A DNA stretch of 48,796 nucleotides from Alphaproteobacteria bacterium (GTDB taxonomy: Bacteria > Pseudomonadota > Alphaproteobacteria > Rhizobiales > Hyphomicrobiaceae), in contig JAHJQI010000042.1 in assembly GCA_018819265.1 (NCBI GenBank), positions 1 to 48,796 on the forward strand, written 5' to 3'. Shown here one piece after another: positions 47,864 to 48,796 of the stretch. The translations under genes were made by a program, and so were the position numbers. The number at the start of each line of letters is the position of its first letter. Within the stretch, counting starts at the first letter, position 1. Below the pieces are notes generated by a model. That model worked only from the letters and a program-made list of their open reading frames with translations. It was not told the DNA's origin and searched no databases.

Positions 47864-48796
47864 TCAAGCCGCCTTCTTGATCATGCCGCGGGCGATCAGC
47901 GTTTCGGCGATCTGGATGGTGTTGAGGGCGGCGCCTTTGAGCAGGTTGTCCGAGACGATCCACATCGACAGGCCGTTGTCGACTGTCGAGTCGGCACGGA
48001 TGCGGCTGACGAAGGTGTCGTACTCCCCGGCGCATTCGGTCGGCGTCACGTAGCCGCCGGGTTCGCGCTTGTCGACGACCGAAATCCCGGGCGCATCGCG
48101 CAGGATCTCGCGGGCTTCCTCCGGCTCGATCTCGCGTTCGAATTCGATTGTGACGGCTTCCGAGTGGCCGACGAACACCGGCACGCGCACGCAGGTCGCG
48201 GTCAGCTTGATCGCCGGGTCGAGGATCTTCTTCGTCTCGACCATCATCTTCCATTCCTCCTTCGTGTAGCCGTCCTCCATGAAGACGTCGATCTGGGGAA
48301 TGCAGTTGAACGCGATCTCCTTCGGGAACTTCGAGGATTTCACTTCCTGGCCGGGAACGTACTTGCCCTTGGTCTGCGACCACAGTTCATCCATCGCCTC
48401 CTTGCCGGCCCCGGAGACGGACTGGTAGGTGGCGACGACGACGCGCTTGATCTTGGCGCGGTCATGCAGCGGCTTCAGCGCAACGACCAATTGGATTGTC
48501 GAGCAGTTGGGGTTGGCGATGATGTTCGTTTTCGAATACCCGGCGAGCGCGTCCGGGTTCACCTCGGGGACGACGAGCGGCACGTCGGGGTCGTAACGCC
48601 AGCACGACGAGTTATCGATGACGATGCAGCCGGTGGCGCCGATCTTCGGGCTCCATTCCTTCGAGACGCCGGAGCCCGCCGACATCAGGCAGAAGTCGGT
48701 ACCCTTGAAGTCGTAGGTTTCGAGGTCGCGGCATTTCAAGGTCTTCTCGCCGTAGGAGACCTCGACGCCGATCGACCGGCGGGAGGCGAGCGCCAC
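47864..48796 (-). CDS. asd: Aspartate-semialdehyde dehydrogenase, 5' end outside the window
   Basis: Makes aspartate semialdehyde for lysine, threonine and methionine synthesis. The 310 visible codons begin with VALASRRSIGVEVSYG, which is internal in the family; about 30-35 N-terminal residues, including the NADP-binding GATGNVG, lie beyond the window. The catalytic Cys is in ANPNCSTIQLVVAL, and FNCIPQIDVFMEDGYTKEEWKMMVETKKIL and RVPVFVGHSEAV are typical. The C-terminus is complete (stop at 47864-47866). Confidence 0.96.
   Translation of the reverse strand: MALASRRSIGVEVSYGEKTLKCRDLETYDFKGTDFCLMSAGSGVSKEWSPKIGATGCIVIDNSSCWRYDPDVPLVVPEVNPDALAGYSKTNIIANPNCSTIQLVVALKPLHDRAKIKRVVVATYQSVSGAGKEAMDELWSQTKGKYVPGQEVKSSKFPKEIAFNCIPQIDVFMEDGYTKEEWKMMVETKKILDPAIKLTATCVRVPVFVGHSEAVTIEFEREIEPEEAREILRDAPGISVVDKREPGGYVTPTECAGEYDTFVSRIRADSTVDNGLSMWIVSDNLLKGAALNTIQIAETLIARGMIKKAA

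Overview
The window looks like a chromosomal segment of an alphaproteobacterium of the order Hyphomicrobiales (Rhizobiales). It is GC-rich by eye, and almost all of it is coding. The gene sets aroK-aroB-CNNM/CorC, bolA/dnaJ-like/cobS/cobT, secA/parvulin/argJ, ComF/grxC/nitrilase/DUF1178, ppa/dapB/gpmA and leuB...asd recall arrangements I associate with Rhizobium-like genomes. A PHB phasin, a perfect CtrA-type box and three YafK-type L,D-transpeptidase-like proteins fit the same assignment. The genus cannot be told from the sequence.

Layout. 0-4 kb: a cut small membrane protein, then shikimate genes aroK-aroB and a CBS-domain membrane protein. 3.7-9.6 kb: a BolA-like protein diverges from a J-domain protein, cobS, a MaoC-type hydratase and cobT, followed by a phytase-like exported protein. 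9.6-12.6 kb: an exported unknown and a fasciclin-domain protein, divergent from an ECF sigma factor and its RskA-like anti-sigma; this resembles the SigK/RskA/MPT70-83 set of mycobacteria. 12.9-16.5 kb: katG and accA. 16.8-20.5 kb: three consecutive YafK/DpaA-type YkuD-domain genes, with a CtrA box before the first and a 69-bp tandem repeat after it. 20.5-25.3 kb, minus strand: a NodU/CmcH-type carbamoyltransferase and secA.

25.7-36.3 kb: a parvulin isomerase, argJ, a thiopurine methyltransferase-like gene and mutT. A 494-bp gene-free stretch with an 18-bp inverted repeat follows. Then come a BioC-like methyltransferase, ComF, glutaredoxin, nitrilase, DUF1178, an FAH-family hydrolase and typA. 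36.3-43.1 kb, minus strand: gpmA, dapB, ppa, a GNAT acetyltransferase, a phasin with a clear terminator, a small PIF1/RecD-type helicase, an M23 peptidase and a DsrE-like exported protein. 43.3-48.8 kb: leuB, a conserved unknown, a TetR regulator with a palindromic operator, an AT-richer three-gene module, and asd, cut by the window end.

Most of the window is ordinary core metabolism (aromatic and lysine-branch amino acids, arginine, leucine, fatty acid synthesis, protein export). The least explained parts are the AT-richer three-gene module at 46.5-47.8 kb (small unknown, Xre-type regulator, DUF-like protein, with overlapping frames), the YafK-type triplet with its CtrA box, the hydratase placed between cobS and cobT, and the inverted-repeat intergenic region near 29.5 kb.
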